From assembly GCA_028571685.1 (NCBI GenBank), contig CM053143.1:50647208-50711207 (forward strand): a stretch of DNA of 64,000 nt, written 5' to 3'. The position numbers were made by a program, and so were the translations under genes. Below, in pieces: positions 20,841 to 32,857 of the stretch (positions are counted from its first letter, which is position 1; each line of letters starts with the position of its first letter). The notes under the pieces were generated by a model. The model was not told the origin of the DNA, made no database searches, and worked only from the letters and a program-made list of their open reading frames with translations. This DNA comes from Heterohyrax brucei. Lineage: Eukaryota; Chordata; Mammalia; Hyracoidea; Procaviidae.

Positions 20841-21235
20841 TTTACCTTAAGGAAGTGAACTTTGCTTCAGATAGGATGCTGTCAGGAAATAGGGTAATTC
20901 TATGGTTGAATATTTTTTTAATCTTGTCTAGATGGAGAGAAGACTAGATTGAGTTTAAAGATGAAACTTGTTTAAACAAAATTAGTGGTCACTCATATTA
21001 GCCAGAATAGGTAGTCACTTGGTCATTTTTGTGGCTTGGACAATACTCATGTTTTGTCTGTGTACAGACATGGTTATGCAGCAATGTTGTTTTTGTCTTA
21101 ATCCTTCATGGTCACAGAGTGGCTCTGTCTGACACTTATGTTCTACAAAATTGTCTATGTTCCACAAAAGAACACAAAGCTTTTGCTGAGAGTGCAGAAC
21201 TCCTCCTGGATTTGGGGGCTGCTTTTCCCTTTCTT
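20841..21235. other. Unassigned non-coding DNA
   Basis: Nothing recognised. Confidence 0.35.
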
Positions 21236-21390
21236 GGAAACCCTGGTAGCATAGTGCTATGGCTGCTAATCAAAAGGTTAGCAGTTCAAATCCACCAGGT
21301 GCCCCTTGGAAACTCTGTGGATCAGTTCTACTCTGTCCTACAGAGTCACTATGAGTCGGAATCCACTTGATGGCGGTGGGTTTGGTTTCC
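21236..21390 (+). repeat. AfroSINE
   Basis: Nearly full length from 'GGAAACCCTGGTAGCATAGT' to 'TATGAGTCGGAATCCACTTG' and 'GGGTTTGGTTT'. 'TTTCCCTTTCTT' and 'TTTCCATTTCTC' at the two edges suggest a target duplication. Frames at 21029-21370 and 21306-21707 run through this SINE and are not genes. Confidence 0.93.
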
Positions 21391-21404
21391 ATTTCTCATC
21401 ATTA

Positions 21405-21605
21405 AAGCTACCATTTAGTGAGCATTTTCAGTGTTCCAGGAAAAAATTTAATCTTCTTCACCATTCTGGAAGGTGGTACTATTTTTTTCCTAATTTTTCA
21501 CATGAAGAAACCAAGGCTGTGAATTTAGCCAGGGTCACACAAGCTTGTAAATGGCAGAGCAGGGGCTCAAACCTGTGCTGCCTTTCTGCAGAATCCACAT
21601 TCTGT
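21405..21605 (-). repeat. MIR
   Basis: 'CATTTAGTGAGCATTTTCAG', 'TTTCACATGAAGAAACCAAG', 'CAGGGTCACACAAGCTTGTA' and 'AGAGCAGGGGCTCAAACCTG' are the reverse of the MIR consensus, almost full length. Confidence 0.9.
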
Positions 21606-23408
21606 GGTATTGCTGGGTGCAGACTGGAATATATGGGGAGAAAAAGTTATTCCATGGAAATGTGGGATAGTTTTGCACTGAGTACAATAGGAAGAATGAA
21701 AATATAGGGATCACAGGTTGCATTGAAGGTCTGGGTTATGAGACTCAGGATATAAGAAGAGAAAACATAGACAGAACCAGCCATGATGTTTTGACCATAA
21801 ACTCTTCTTTACGAATAGTCCATTAAAAGGAAAATTGACTTCTTGTTCCTTAACTGAAGAATGACTTTCATGATTTAGAATATTATTTTAAACTTTACTC
21901 TCTGTTTTCAGTATGAATTTAAATTGACTGACAGGAGAAGGAAAAAGCAGCAGCCCCTGCTCCAGCGCAGTCAGTCAGAGCAGCACTGTGTAGTCAGACC
22001 GGAGAACAAAACCGTTCAGGGCTTTGTGACAGAAGCTGCAGGCACCTGGCAGTACCAACGATTTAATCATAATGATTAGAGAAGAAATATGGTTATTAAT
22101 AGCCTTATAAATGCATTCATTTTTAAGAATCACCTCACAGAGGGAAATGACAAAATGAGACTCAAATTAACAGACAAAGGCCCTCACTCCACTGTTCGCA
22201 CACAGTCTGAGCCCCCGCCCTCCCCCTCTACCCCACCAACTTCAATGGGTGCTCTGGGCACAAAGAGTGAACAGGAGTGGGATACTGATCTATTTCTAGT
22301 ATTAGAAAGTGTTCTTCTCTCTGTAAATTTCAAGGCAGCCAAAACCCTAATGTGACAGCAGCACTATATCCAGTGCTCACCTTCATAAATTCAAGTTAAC
22401 ACCTCTAAGAAACAATACACCTTTTTCGAAGTAAAGAAAGGCAGAGGTGGGAGGTACTAGGAAGGTGGTTTGAGAAAAAGAAGGGAAAATCGGAGTGGAA
22501 AAATGTTCTTCAACTACTGCAGCTTTTTCACTCAGCCACTTGTATTCTGCACTCACTCCTTCAGTCATCACTCAACAGTCTATTGTGTCCTTACTAGGTG
22601 CCAGGGACGTGCTGGTCTCTAAGAACAAGAAGTAAAAAAAAAAAAAAAATTTAAAAATAATTGTGATAATAATAAAGTGAAAAAAAGCCCTCAAAAATTT
22701 TCTTTAGATTATGTCTCTATTTTTCCTTGCACAATCCCTTTGATAGTGCTTAATAGCTAACAGTTGCAATGATGACATTGAGAAGTACAAATGGCAAAAA
22801 TGAAAAGAGCCCATCCCAAAGAAACTTCTGTTTATCCCAAGAAGTATTTACCGAGCAACTGTTTTGTGGCTAAGACCTTGCTCTGGGCTCTGAGAGAAGT
22901 ACCAAAATAGTTTCCGCTCCCAGGAAGGCCTGGTGGGCCTATGAGCTCATCCTGGAATGAGTAGAAATTCTCAGGTTAGCTTTGGTTTCTTCCAGCTTCA
23001 GAGATGACTAATGGCCAGTCAAGAGTTGACCTTGCTGCCTCATCAACTTACCTCTAAGATGGGTTGAAAACTGTCCCAGGAAAAGAGCATGGAGTGAATA
23101 GCAAAGAAACTGACTACATATCCTATGAGCAACAACACCAGGGAAAGCACCTTATGCTCCACATTTTCAAGGCTGTGCATTCAAGGCAGGCTTACTTCTG
23201 CACCCACAGAAGGACAACAGCACATGAAAGCCACATTAAGTTATGCCTGCAGCTCATCTGTTCTAGCACAAGGCCTTAAGAAAAACATACCTGCTAAACA
23301 GACAGTAGATAAGTGGTAAGTCTGGTAAAGAGTAAGACAGTACACAATACTGTGGAAGCCAGCACACCTTGGCCAAGGCAAACTCCTGGAAGCTTCATAG
23401 ATACATCC
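21606..23408. other. Unassigned non-coding DNA
   Basis: No gene or clear repeat. There is an A-rich run near 22636-22650 and 'TACTAGGTGCCAGGGACGTG' near 22593, which could be a scrap of an old LINE or MIR. Open frames at 22089-22355 and 23064-23319 have no recognisable domain. Confidence 0.35.
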
Positions 23409-23916
23409 TATCATGGATTGAACTGTGTTCCCCAAAAATATGTATCAATTTGGCAGGCCATGATTCCTAGTATTGTGTGCTGTTCCTTTTTATGATTTTC
23501 CTATGTGTTATAATCTCTGCCTGTGGCTAAAGAAGATTATGGTAGGATTTAACACCCCTGTACAGGTCACATTCCTTATCCAATGTAAAAGGAGTTTTCC
23601 TGGCATGTGACCTGAACCACCTTTTATCTTAAAAGAGGTCAGAAGAAAAGCAAGCTGAAAGTTGGGGGGACCTCATACCACCAAGAAAGCAGTGCCAGGA
23701 GCAGAGTGTGTCCTTTGGATCCTGGGGCCATGTGTAGAGAAGCTCCTAATCCAGGGGAAGACTGATGAGAAGGCTAACTGAGGCAGAAGCCTTCCCCTGA
23801 AGCTAACACTGTGAATTGGGACTTTAGCCTACTTTAGTGTGAGGAAATAAACTTCTCTTTGTTAAAGTTACCTACATGTGTTACTTCTGTTATTGCAGCA
23901 CTAAATGGCTAAGACA
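23409..23916 (+). repeat. Solo MaLR LTR with perfect 5-bp target duplication
   Basis: From 'TATCATGGATTGAACTGTGT' (TG mutated to TA) to 'GCACTAAATGGCTAAGACA'. The 5-bp flanks are identical (CATCC at 23404-23408 and 23917-23921). Same family as 13378-13902 but on the opposite strand. It contains a TATA-poor 3' region with 'GAAATAAACTTCTC' as the likely poly-A signal. Confidence 0.88.
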
Positions 23917-23924
23917 CATCCAGA

Positions 23925-24645
23925 GTCCCTGAGGGACCAAATTACTGTACTGATGGCTGGGGACCATGGTCTTAGGGGATAGTTAGCTCATTAGTATAAC
24001 ATAGTTTGTAAAGGAAATGTTATACGTTCTACTTTGAGTAACATCTAGGGTCTTAAAAGCTTGTCAGCAGTCATCTAAGATACTCCATTGGTCCCAACCT
24101 GCTGGGAGCAAGGGAGAACAATGAAAACCAAAGACACAAAGGAAAGATTAGTCTAAAGGACTAATGCACCAGAGCCTCCACCAGACTGAATCGAGTACAA
24201 CTACCACCACCAATTGCTGTGACAGAGATCACAATGCAGGGTCTTGGACAGAACTGGAAAAAAATATAGAACAAAATTCTAACTCACAAAAAAGGATCAG
24301 ATTTACTGGTCTGACAGAGACTGGAAAAACCCTTAGAATATGACCACTAGACACCCTTTTAACTCAGTGCTGAAGTCAGTCCTGAGGGTCACCCTTTAGC
24401 CAAAGACTAGATAAGTCCATATAATGAGACTAAATGGGCATACCAACTCAGGAGCAAGAACAAAGAGGCAGGAAGGAACAAGAAAGGTAATCATGGGGAA
24501 CCTAAGGTCAGGAAGGGGAAAATGTTGACATGTCATGGGGTTGACAAACAATGCACAAAACAATGTGTTTGTTAGTCATTTAATTAGAAACTAATTAGCT
24601 CTGTAAACATTCATCTAAAGCACAATAAAAAAGAAACGAAAGACA
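23925..24645 (+). repeat. L1 3' UTR, type B, 5'-truncated
   Basis: 'GGGTCTTAAAAGCTTGTCAG', 'GACAGAACTGGAAAAAAATA', 'TAGACACCCTTTTAACTCAG' and 'CTGTAAACATTCATCTAAAG' then an A-rich AATAAA end. The same text recurs at 37124, 37502 and, reversed, at 59295. Inserted just downstream of the solo LTR. Confidence 0.75.
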
Positions 24646-25207
24646 TGTATACATAGGATGTCACCTGACTCTATTATTTCAAAATGTCATTGACAGTCAT
24701 GTGGACAGAGTTGCAGGGTTAAATGACAAGAATGTAACTTCCCACATAGATTTTGTAGAAGGAAATAGCAGTTGCTCGCTGTGACATGAATTCTTTGTAC
24801 ATGCACATAGCTGCCTTTGCCCTCTTAAGAAGGACCATACCCTATGGTTGCTTGGACCCCTAGGCCATATCCTTACAAAGGCATCTGCTTCTCTGGGTTC
24901 CAAGATAATTCAGGTCCCAGTACCCTTATCCAAGTCATGAGTCTGCATCTGCTCTGCTTTTCCTCATTCCACATGAGAGTAACATCTTCACTTTTGCCAT
25001 TGTGATCACTGCTGAACCACAAAGACTTGAAGGATGTAGATATGGACACGCTTCCCTGCACAGCTCCCAGAAAGGATGGTCCTAGATTAAACTAGGGGAC
25101 TCTTAACCTCAATAATAAAGAAAAGCAGATGGATGTCTGCTGACATCTAGTATCAGAAACTTAAGACTCTCCTTAGCAAATATCTCCTATCAAAAATATT
25201 CAATAGG
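24646..25207. other. Unassigned non-coding DNA
   Basis: No recognised repeat or gene upstream of the long L1. The minus-strand frames here lack domain similarity. Confidence 0.35.
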
Positions 25208-26350
25208 GGGACAGAGTCAAGATGGCAGACTACACACACATCTCCTTAATTCCCTCTGCAAACTAAGATCTAGATTGATAACTGAATAGAGCTTTCTGGA
25301 CACCCAGTGAGCTCTAGGACACAGCATAGGACTGTCAGTTGGGACTGCATGCCACTAAACAGGAAACTTCCTCTCTGTCACTAAGCCCCACTTCTGCTGA
25401 ATGGCCATGTGCATGGACTGAAAGTACTGGTGCTTTTAACTTTTTTGTTGTTGCTGTTGACCAGCAGGTGGGGGATGGGCATGAGCCAATGCTACATTGA
25501 GCTGCAGTGCTAAAGTGAATGGCAAAGGCCACAGGGGAGAGACAGTGTGTGGAATAGCCACATTTTGAGAGCGTGGTGGTGGACTGAGGGCATCACAGCC
25601 CCTGTACCCTCTCTTTTCTGAGCTCTCCCATAGATTCAGCTGTTTTGTGGCAGAAGGGGCAGGTGGACCAGGACACCATCTTGGTCAGCTGGGAGGTGGA
25701 GCTACCCAACTGAAGGCCTCAGTAGGGCCTAATTTCCAGGCTGGGAGGTATTGCCAGTTTGGGAGCACTTTTCCAACAGAAACACTGTGTTTAGCACAGT
25801 GTTGCCATATGGGTAGGGCCTGGCAGGCAATGGCAGCAAGGCAATAGCCCCTCTCTACTTTGAACTACATCATAGAATCTGAGAACAGCTGAAGAGGTGC
25901 CTCCATTGTCAGCTGGAAGGAGAAACCTGCCACAACGGATGGCCTGACTGATTTTGGAAGCTGTCAGATAGCTTTCAGCTTTTTAAAATAAGACTACCTG
26001 AATAAATAACTGCTGTGCAGCCTGATAGCATCTCTTCAAGCCTTTACTGACCCACATGATAGGGTCAGTTCACATCCCCTCAGTGACTCCATCAGTAGGG
26101 TGGTGTCTTTGCCAGCCATGAGGGAGAGCCTGCCATCCCACAGAGTCCACTCAAGCCAGTCATGAGAGTATGCAGAGGTGGCTGATGACCAACTCTCCTC
26201 TCAGAACTATGCCTCAGCTCCTGTTGAGGCAACACTAGAGAAACTAAACAGCCTCCACATGGCACAAAGGCAACAGACCATCTCCGAGCATTTAAAGAAA
26301 CAACCAACCACGGCTACAGCAAACTCTCAAAAATAAAAGAACAAAAAATT
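25208..26350 (+). promoter_or_regulatory. L1 5' UTR
   Basis: Sequence between the L1 5' start and ORF1, about 1.1 kb. L1 promoters lie in this part of the element by family knowledge; I see no specific factor site beyond the 'CAAGATGGC' core, which resembles a YY1 site. Confidence 0.65.
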
Positions 26351-26359
26351 CTAACATGA

Positions 26360-27215
26360 AGAAGCCTTTCTGAAACTATCAGAGTTTGAGTACAAAAGAA
26401 TTATATAGAGAGCCTTCCTAGAGATTAAACAAAGTGCAGCAGAACAAAATGAAAAATTGAGCAAGCTATTCAAACTAATGGAACATCAATGTTCTGAAAT
26501 CCAACAGATCAATAACAAAATTACAGAATTAGATAATTCACTTCAAAGCCAAAAGAGCAGAACTGAGGAACTATAAGTCAAACTTAGTGACTTTGAGGAC
26601 AGAGCAACTGACACCAGCATTTATGAGGAGAAATCAGACAAAAGAAATAAGAAAAATGAAGAAGCACTAAGAAACATGTGGGACTCTAACAAGAGGGATA
26701 ACCTAAGATTAATTGGAGTTCCTGGACAGGGAAGGATAGCTGAAAACACTGAGAGTATCCTTGTTGGGTTGCTGACAGAAAACTTAGCTGAAATTATGAA
26801 AGAATAGAACATAGATATCCAAAATGTGTATTGAATGCCACAAAAACCAGACCCCAAAAGAAAGACACCAAAACATATTATAATCAAGCTTAATAAAATC
26901 AAACATAAGCAGAAACTTTTAAAGGCAGTAAGACTCAAAGCAAAACTAACATTCAGAGGGAAGCCCTGTAAGATTTCATCTGACTTCTTGGCAGAAACAA
27001 GGTTGGCATGGAGGCAGTGGGATGACACATTAAAAGCCTTGAGGGACAAAAATTTCCAACCAAGAATTATACATTCTGCAAAACTGTCTTTCAAATATGA
27101 AGATGAAATTAGGACATTTGCAGACAAACAGAAACTCAGAGGCTTTGTAAAAAACAAATCAAAACTACAAGAATTAGTCAAAGAAGCTCTTTGCTTAGAA
27201 AAACAAAACCATTAA
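26360..27215 (+). pseudogene. L1 ORF1 pseudogene (RNA-binding chaperone)
   Basis: The family product is a trimeric RNA-binding protein that coats L1 RNA. The N-terminal half (about 26400-26650) encodes Lys/Glu-rich, heptad-like text expected of the coiled coil. The C-terminal open stretch from 26835 to 27215 (126 codons) matches the RRM/CTD region. Conserved landmarks are 'TPKHIIIKL', 'FRGKPCKISSDFLAETRLAW', 'LRDKNFQPRIIHSAKLSF' and 'LQELVKEALCLEKQN'. In-frame stops occur upstream, for example around 26574, 26804 and 26833. A 186-codon minus-strand frame over the same DNA is an antisense shadow. Confidence 0.88.
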
Positions 27216-27644
27216 ATGTATATTTAAGGAGGCAATACAGGACAAAACATCCAGAAACTTACTCAGTTAGGGAAGGCACAAAACTCAATAAAAGCTATAA
27301 TATTAAAACAAGGGAACCAGTGATCATATCATGAAAACTAAGATGCCAATCACATTAAAAAGTGGGATATACTACAGTAGTTATAGTCCTTTCAGATGGA
27401 GAGGAAGTTAATAAGACATGTAGAAGTTAAAATTGGGTTTAAATTTAGAATATTAAGGGGGATCATAGGGGTAGCCTAAAAGTACAACAATAGTGCAACA
27501 TATATGAAAACAAGAAACATAACACAGGAGTCTCAAGAAACACAATACCAACACTGATGAAAAGTAAACCCGTAAAGAAAAATGACCCACAACAGAATAT
27601 CAAGAGCAACATAGAAAACACCACCACAAAAATAAATACATTAA

Positions 27645-30600
27645 AATGACAGCACTAAAAACATACCTGTCAATAATTACACTGAATATAAGTGGACTGT
27701 ATGCTTCAATAAAGAGACAACAAGTGACATCTTGGATCAAAAGACATGACCCCTCTACATGATACTTACAAGAAACACACCTTAGACTCAAAGACATGAG
27801 CAAACTGAAAAGGTGGAGCAATATATACCAAGCTAACAATATACAAAGAAGATCAGGTGTGGCAATACTAATCTCAGATAAAATATATTTTAATGTAAAA
27901 TCTACCATCGTGGACAAGGACGGTCACTATTTATTGCTGAAAGGTTCAGTACACAAGCAGGACTTAACAATATTACATATTTATGCACCCAATACGAGGG
28001 CATCTAAATACATCAAACAAATGCTAACTACACTGAAAAAAGAGTTAAATCACTCCACAATAATAGTGGGAGACTTCAACACCCCACTTTCGGTAATGGA
28101 CAGATCATCTAGAAAAAAGTTCAGTAAAGACACAGAAAATCTTACTGTGACAATTAACCAATTAGACCTATTCAACATACAGAACATTTTACCCATCAAA
28201 AGATAAGTATACCTTCTTTTCCAGTGCAAATGGAACATTCTCCACAATAGACTATGTGTTAGGACATAAGGCAAATCTCAACAAAATCTAAACCACTGAA
28301 TTATTACAAAGCATCTTCTCAGACCATAAAGCCATAAAAGTCAAAATCAATAGCAAAAAAAACATAGATACAAATTGGAACTCATGGAAACTGAACAACA
28401 TCTTGCTCAAAAAGCCATGGGTTATAGAAGAAATCAAGGATGAAATAAAGAAATTTATGTATTCAAAGGAGAAGGAAAACACACTCTATCAGAACCTAAG
28501 AGATACAGCCAAAGCAGTACTCAGAGGTCAATTTGTCTATAAATGCACACATCTGGAAGGAACAAAGGACCCAAACCAAAGAATTAACCTTATAGTTTGA
28601 ACAAGTAAAAAGAGAGCAACAGAAGAAGCCCTCGGGCGCCAGAAGAAAACAGATAATAAAGACTAGAGCAGAACTAAAGGAATTAGAGAATAGAAGAATA
28701 CGTTGAAAAAACTGACAAAACCAAAAGCTGGTTTTTGGAAAAGATCAACAAAATTGACAAACCAGTGACTAAACTTACACCAAAAAAAAAAAAAAACAGG
28801 TGAGGAAACAAATAACCCAAGTAGGAAATGAGAGATGTCACAACAAACCCAAATGAAATCAAAGTATCATAACAGAATACTACCAAAGACTATATTCTAA
28901 CAGATTTAAAAATCTAGAGGAAATGCCTAGATTCATATCACCTACCAAAATTATCACAAAGAGAAGTAGAATAACTTAATACATCCATCACAAAGAAAAA
29001 GATTGAAAAAGTCATCAAAAAGCTACCAACCAAAAAAAGCCCTGGCCCAAATGGCATCACAGCAGAATTCTACCAAGCTTTTAGAGAAGATTTAACTCCA
29101 ACACTACTGAGACAATTTCACAACATATAAAGGGATGGAAAACTCCCAAGTTCACTCTATGAAGCCAGCATAACCCTGATACCAAAGCCAGGGAAAGATC
29201 CCACAAAAACGGAAAATTACAGACCAGTATCATTCACGAACCTAGATGCAAAAATCTTCAACAAAATCCTTGCCAATAGAGTTCAACAACACATCAAAAA
29301 AAAATTCATTATCACCAAGTTGGATTCATACCATGTATGCAAGGCTAATTCAACATCAGAAAAGAAATCAATGTGATCAATAATAACATAAATAACACAA
29401 AAGATAAGAATCACCTGATTTTGTCATTTGATGCAGAAAGGCATCTGACAAAGTCTAGCAGCCATTCATGCTAAAAACTCTCAGCAAAATAGGAATAGAA
29501 GGCAAATTCCTCAATGCAATAAAGGGAATCTATGCAAAGCCAATCTAGGCATATCATCTGAATGGAGAGAGACTGAAAGAATTCCCACTGAGAACAGGAA
29601 CTAGACAAGGATGCCCACTCTTGCCACTTCTATTCAACATTGTACTAGAAGTTCTGACCAGAGTAGTTAGACAAGACAAAGAAATAAAGGGCATCCACAT
29701 CGGCAAAGAAGTAACAAACTCCCTATTTGCAGATGGTATGATTGTATATGCAGAGAGTCCTAAATAATCCATAAATGAATTACTCAGACTCATAGAAGAG
29801 TTCAGCAAGGTATCAGGATATACAATTCCTTCATACCAACAAAGAGATCATTCAAGAAGAAACCACAAAATCAATACCACTTACTATAGTCCCCAGGAAG
29901 ATAAAATACCTAGGAATGAATCTAACCAGAGAAATAAGAGACCTATACAAAGAGAACAAAAGACCTTACTCCAAGAAACTAAGAGAGACTTACATAAATG
30001 GGAAAACCTACCCTACTCGTTGATAGGAAAACTTAACATTGTAAAAATGGCTATTATGCCCAGAGAGCTACATATACAATGCAATCCCAATACAAATTCA
30101 AGTGATGTTTTTTAATAAGATAGAGAAACAAATTACCAACTTTGTGTGGAAAAGGAAGAAATCCTGGATAAACAAGGCACTACTGAAGAAGAGGAATGTA
30201 GTGGGAGGCCTCATGCTACTCTATTACACTGCCATAGTAGTCAAAACAGCTTGGTACTGGGATGAAAGGAGACATATAGACCAAAGGAACATAGCTGAAA
30301 CTCTAGAGATACCACCATTCTCCTAGGGATGGTTGATATTTGACAAAGGCCCTAAGATTGTACTTTGGGGTGAAAACAGTCTCTTTAACAAATCGTACTT
30401 GCAAATTAGATATCCATCTGCAAAAAATTGAAACAAGACCCATATCTCACACCTTACACAAAAACTAACTGAAACTGGATGAAAGATGTAAATATCAAAC
30501 CTAAAATGATAAAGATCATGCAAGAAGAAATAGGGTCAACAATGGAAGTTTTAATATACAGCTTAGACAGACTCTGAAAACTGATAAAGCACTATCAACA

Positions 30601-31411
30601 GAAAAGAAAATAGATAAATGAGAACTACTATGCATCAAACAATTTTGCTCATCCACAGACTTTATCAAAAGAATTAAAAGATCACTTATAGAATGGGAAA
30701 AAATTGACAACTACATGTCAGACCGATGTCTGATCTCCATAGCCTACAAGGTACTGCAAAATATCAACAAGAAAAAGGTAACACAATTAAGAGATTGGCA
30801 AAGGAGATGGACAGACACTTCACTAAAGCAGACATCCAGGCAGCCAAAAGACACAGGAGGAAATGCTCATGATCATTAGCTATTAGAGAAATCCAAATCA
30901 AAACTACAATGAGAGACCATCTCACCCCAACAAGGTTGGCCATGATCCAAAAAACACAAAACAACAAATGCTGGAGAGGCTGTGGAGAAATTGGAACTCT
31001 CCTACACTGCTGTTGGGATTGCAAAATTGTACAACCTCTTTGAAAAGCAATCTGGCACTTCCTTAAGAAGCTGGAAATGAATATACCATTTGAACCAGTA
31101 ATCCCACTGTTTCGAATATATCCTACAGAATCAAGGGAAGTCATGCGAAGATATATGTACACAAACTTTTACTGCAGCACAGTCCAGAATAGCAAAAAGA
31201 TGGCATCAACGCAGATGCCTAAAAAACAGATGAATGGATAAACAAACTATGCTATATATACTCAATGGAACACTATGCAATGATAAAGAACAATGACGAT
31301 TTTAGGAAACATCTCATAACCTGGTTTCAATTGGAAGACATTATTCTGCGTGAAATCAGTCAGTGGCACGAGGACAAATATCGTACGAGATCCCTACTAT
31401 AAGGACTTTGT
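27645..31411 (+). pseudogene. L1 ORF2 pseudogene (endonuclease/reverse transcriptase)
   Basis: The endonuclease domain is recognisable. 'QETHL' lies near 27769, and a 136-codon open stretch at 27796-28206 includes 'GVAILISDK', 'LTILHIYAPNT' and 'GDFNTPLS'. The reverse-transcriptase part is near 29030-29800, with 'PGPNGITAEFYQ', 'GTRQGCPL' and '[12 protein letters not shown]'. The catalytic FADD box reads FADG: the second Asp is replaced by Gly at 29735-29737. The C-terminal Cys-rich region includes '[18 protein letters not shown]'-like text near 30970-31020. Multiple frameshifts and stops separate the blocks, so no functional enzyme can be made. Confidence 0.9.
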
Positions 31412-32373
31412 GAAAACAGATTCATGTACAGAAGAAAAGACTTTTCTTTTGGGGAGGGAGGGAGAGGGCTGGTTATAGATTAGATAAAACCAAGCCAAGT
31501 GAGAAATTTGGTTGGGTAAAAGCAGTGACATTACACAGTAGAAAGAAGATCAGCTTAACTGGACTTCAACATACACTGAAAACTCTTCTAATCTTAACCC
31601 AATATTGCAAGGATAAAGTAGCAGTGGTAGGGATCCGGGGACAATGTTCTCAGGAGACACTGAGGCCAACTGGCATAACTAGCCTATTGTTGAGACAGTC
31701 TCCTGCACTCTATATTGGTGAGTGGCATCTGGGCCTTAAAATCTAGCAAGCTGCCATCTGAAATACACCAAATGGTCTGAATTCAGCCAGAACAGATGAT
31801 CATCAAGGACAACAAAGACATGAGGGAAAAAGAGCCCAGAAGACCAAAGGATCTATGTGAATGAGTGACTGTGTCAACATGTGACCAGAACTAGATAGTG
31901 CCCGGCCACCACCAATGACAGCCGTGATGGGGCACATAATGTCACGTTCCAGTGGCAACACAAACAAAAAAGGGGTGCACCTCAAGAACTCCACTAATTG
32001 GTGGTTTGAAGGCCTGAGAGTTCCCCTGGGGGTATGGCCCCTAGATCTGCTGCTGACCTGATCATAAATCATTACTGAGGTCAACTCTTTAGACAGGAAT
32101 GGATTGGACTCAGGGATACAAAGTGACCATACGGTGTGTGCACTTTTTGGTTCTATGCATCTATAGGTTGCTTTCCTACTGGCCTCTTACTAGAAGAGGA
32201 GAGGGTAAAGAGGAGGGGACAGGAGATTGTTAAGAGGATATGACATGCATAGAACTGAAAGGAGGTGTGTGCTGTCCTGGGCAAGGAAAGCAGAAGGAGC
32301 TGCAGATAGGCAGGCACGCAAATCTAACTTGGATTGTATACTTTCACTCAATCACAATAAAAAATAATAATAA
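31412..32373 (+). repeat. L1 3' UTR, type A
   Basis: About 960 bases after ORF2, including a purine-rich tract (31441-31470), 'CAGAACTAGATAGTGCCCGG' and 'TTGGATTGTATACTTTCACT', then an A-rich AATAAAAAATAATAATAA end. The same UTR type recurs 5'-truncated at 36527-37110. Frames inside it are not genes. Confidence 0.8.
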
Positions 32374-32449
32374 CTCAATAGGAAGGGAAACTGGCATGTA
32401 TTGAGTACTTACTATTGAGCCCTCTGGTGCTTAGTATTATCTATTTTTA

Positions 32450-32857
32450 TGTTCTATGGAATGAATTATATGTCCCCCCCCCAAAAAAAAATTGGCTAGG
32501 CCATGATTCCCAGTATTGTGTAATTTTCTCATGTATTGTAAATCCTACCTCTATGGTAATAATGAGGATTAGTGGCAGTTATGTTAATGATACAGAACTC
32601 AATCTACAAGATTAAATTGTATCTTAAGTCAATCTCTTTTGAGATATGAAAGAAAGAAGTGAACAGAGATATGTGAGGATCTCGTAGTACCAACAAAGCA
32701 GTGTCAGGAAGAGAGTTCATCTTTTGGACCCTGGGGTTCCCACACAGAGAAACTTGTAGAATAAGGAAAGATTGAAAATAAGGACCTTCCTCCATAGCCA
32801 ACAGAGAGAGAAAGCCTTCCTTTGGAGCTGGCATGCTGAATTTAGATTCCTAGACGA
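32450..32857 (+). repeat. MaLR LTR, 5' part, split by an RTE insertion
   Basis: Starts 'TGTTCTATGGAATGAATTAT' with a poly-C/poly-A run at 32473-32492. It runs through 'GGCTAGGCCATGATTCCCAG' and 'GAGAGAAAGCCTTCCTTTGG' to the insertion point after 'GACGACTAG'. The 3' part resumes at 34850. Confidence 0.85.

Larger units (their letters stand above)
25208..32373 (+). mobile_element. Nearly full-length LINE-1, inactive
   Basis: About 7.2 kb with all L1 parts in order: a G-rich 5' start followed by 'GAGTCAAGATGGCAGAC' (the usual L1 5' motif is GAGCCAAGATGGC), 5' UTR, ORF1, inter-ORF region, ORF2 and 3' UTR ending in an A-rich tail. The 8-bp 'TCAATAGG' occurs at both edges (25200-25207 and 32375-32382), as expected of a target-site duplication. 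Both ORFs carry several stops and frameshifts. Flanks and sub-parts are given separately. Confidence 0.92.

Noticed and set aside
21306..21707. 133-codon plus-strand open frame
   Set aside because: Runs through an AfroSINE and a MIR, with no domain similarity.
26621..27181. 186-codon minus-strand open frame
   Set aside because: It is antisense to L1 ORF1, whose sense protein is recognisable; the frame is open because the sense strand is A-rich.
27600..27917. 105-codon minus-strand open frame
   Set aside because: Antisense to the L1 ORF2 endonuclease region.
30764..31162. 132-codon minus-strand open frame
   Set aside because: Antisense to the L1 ORF2 C-terminal region.
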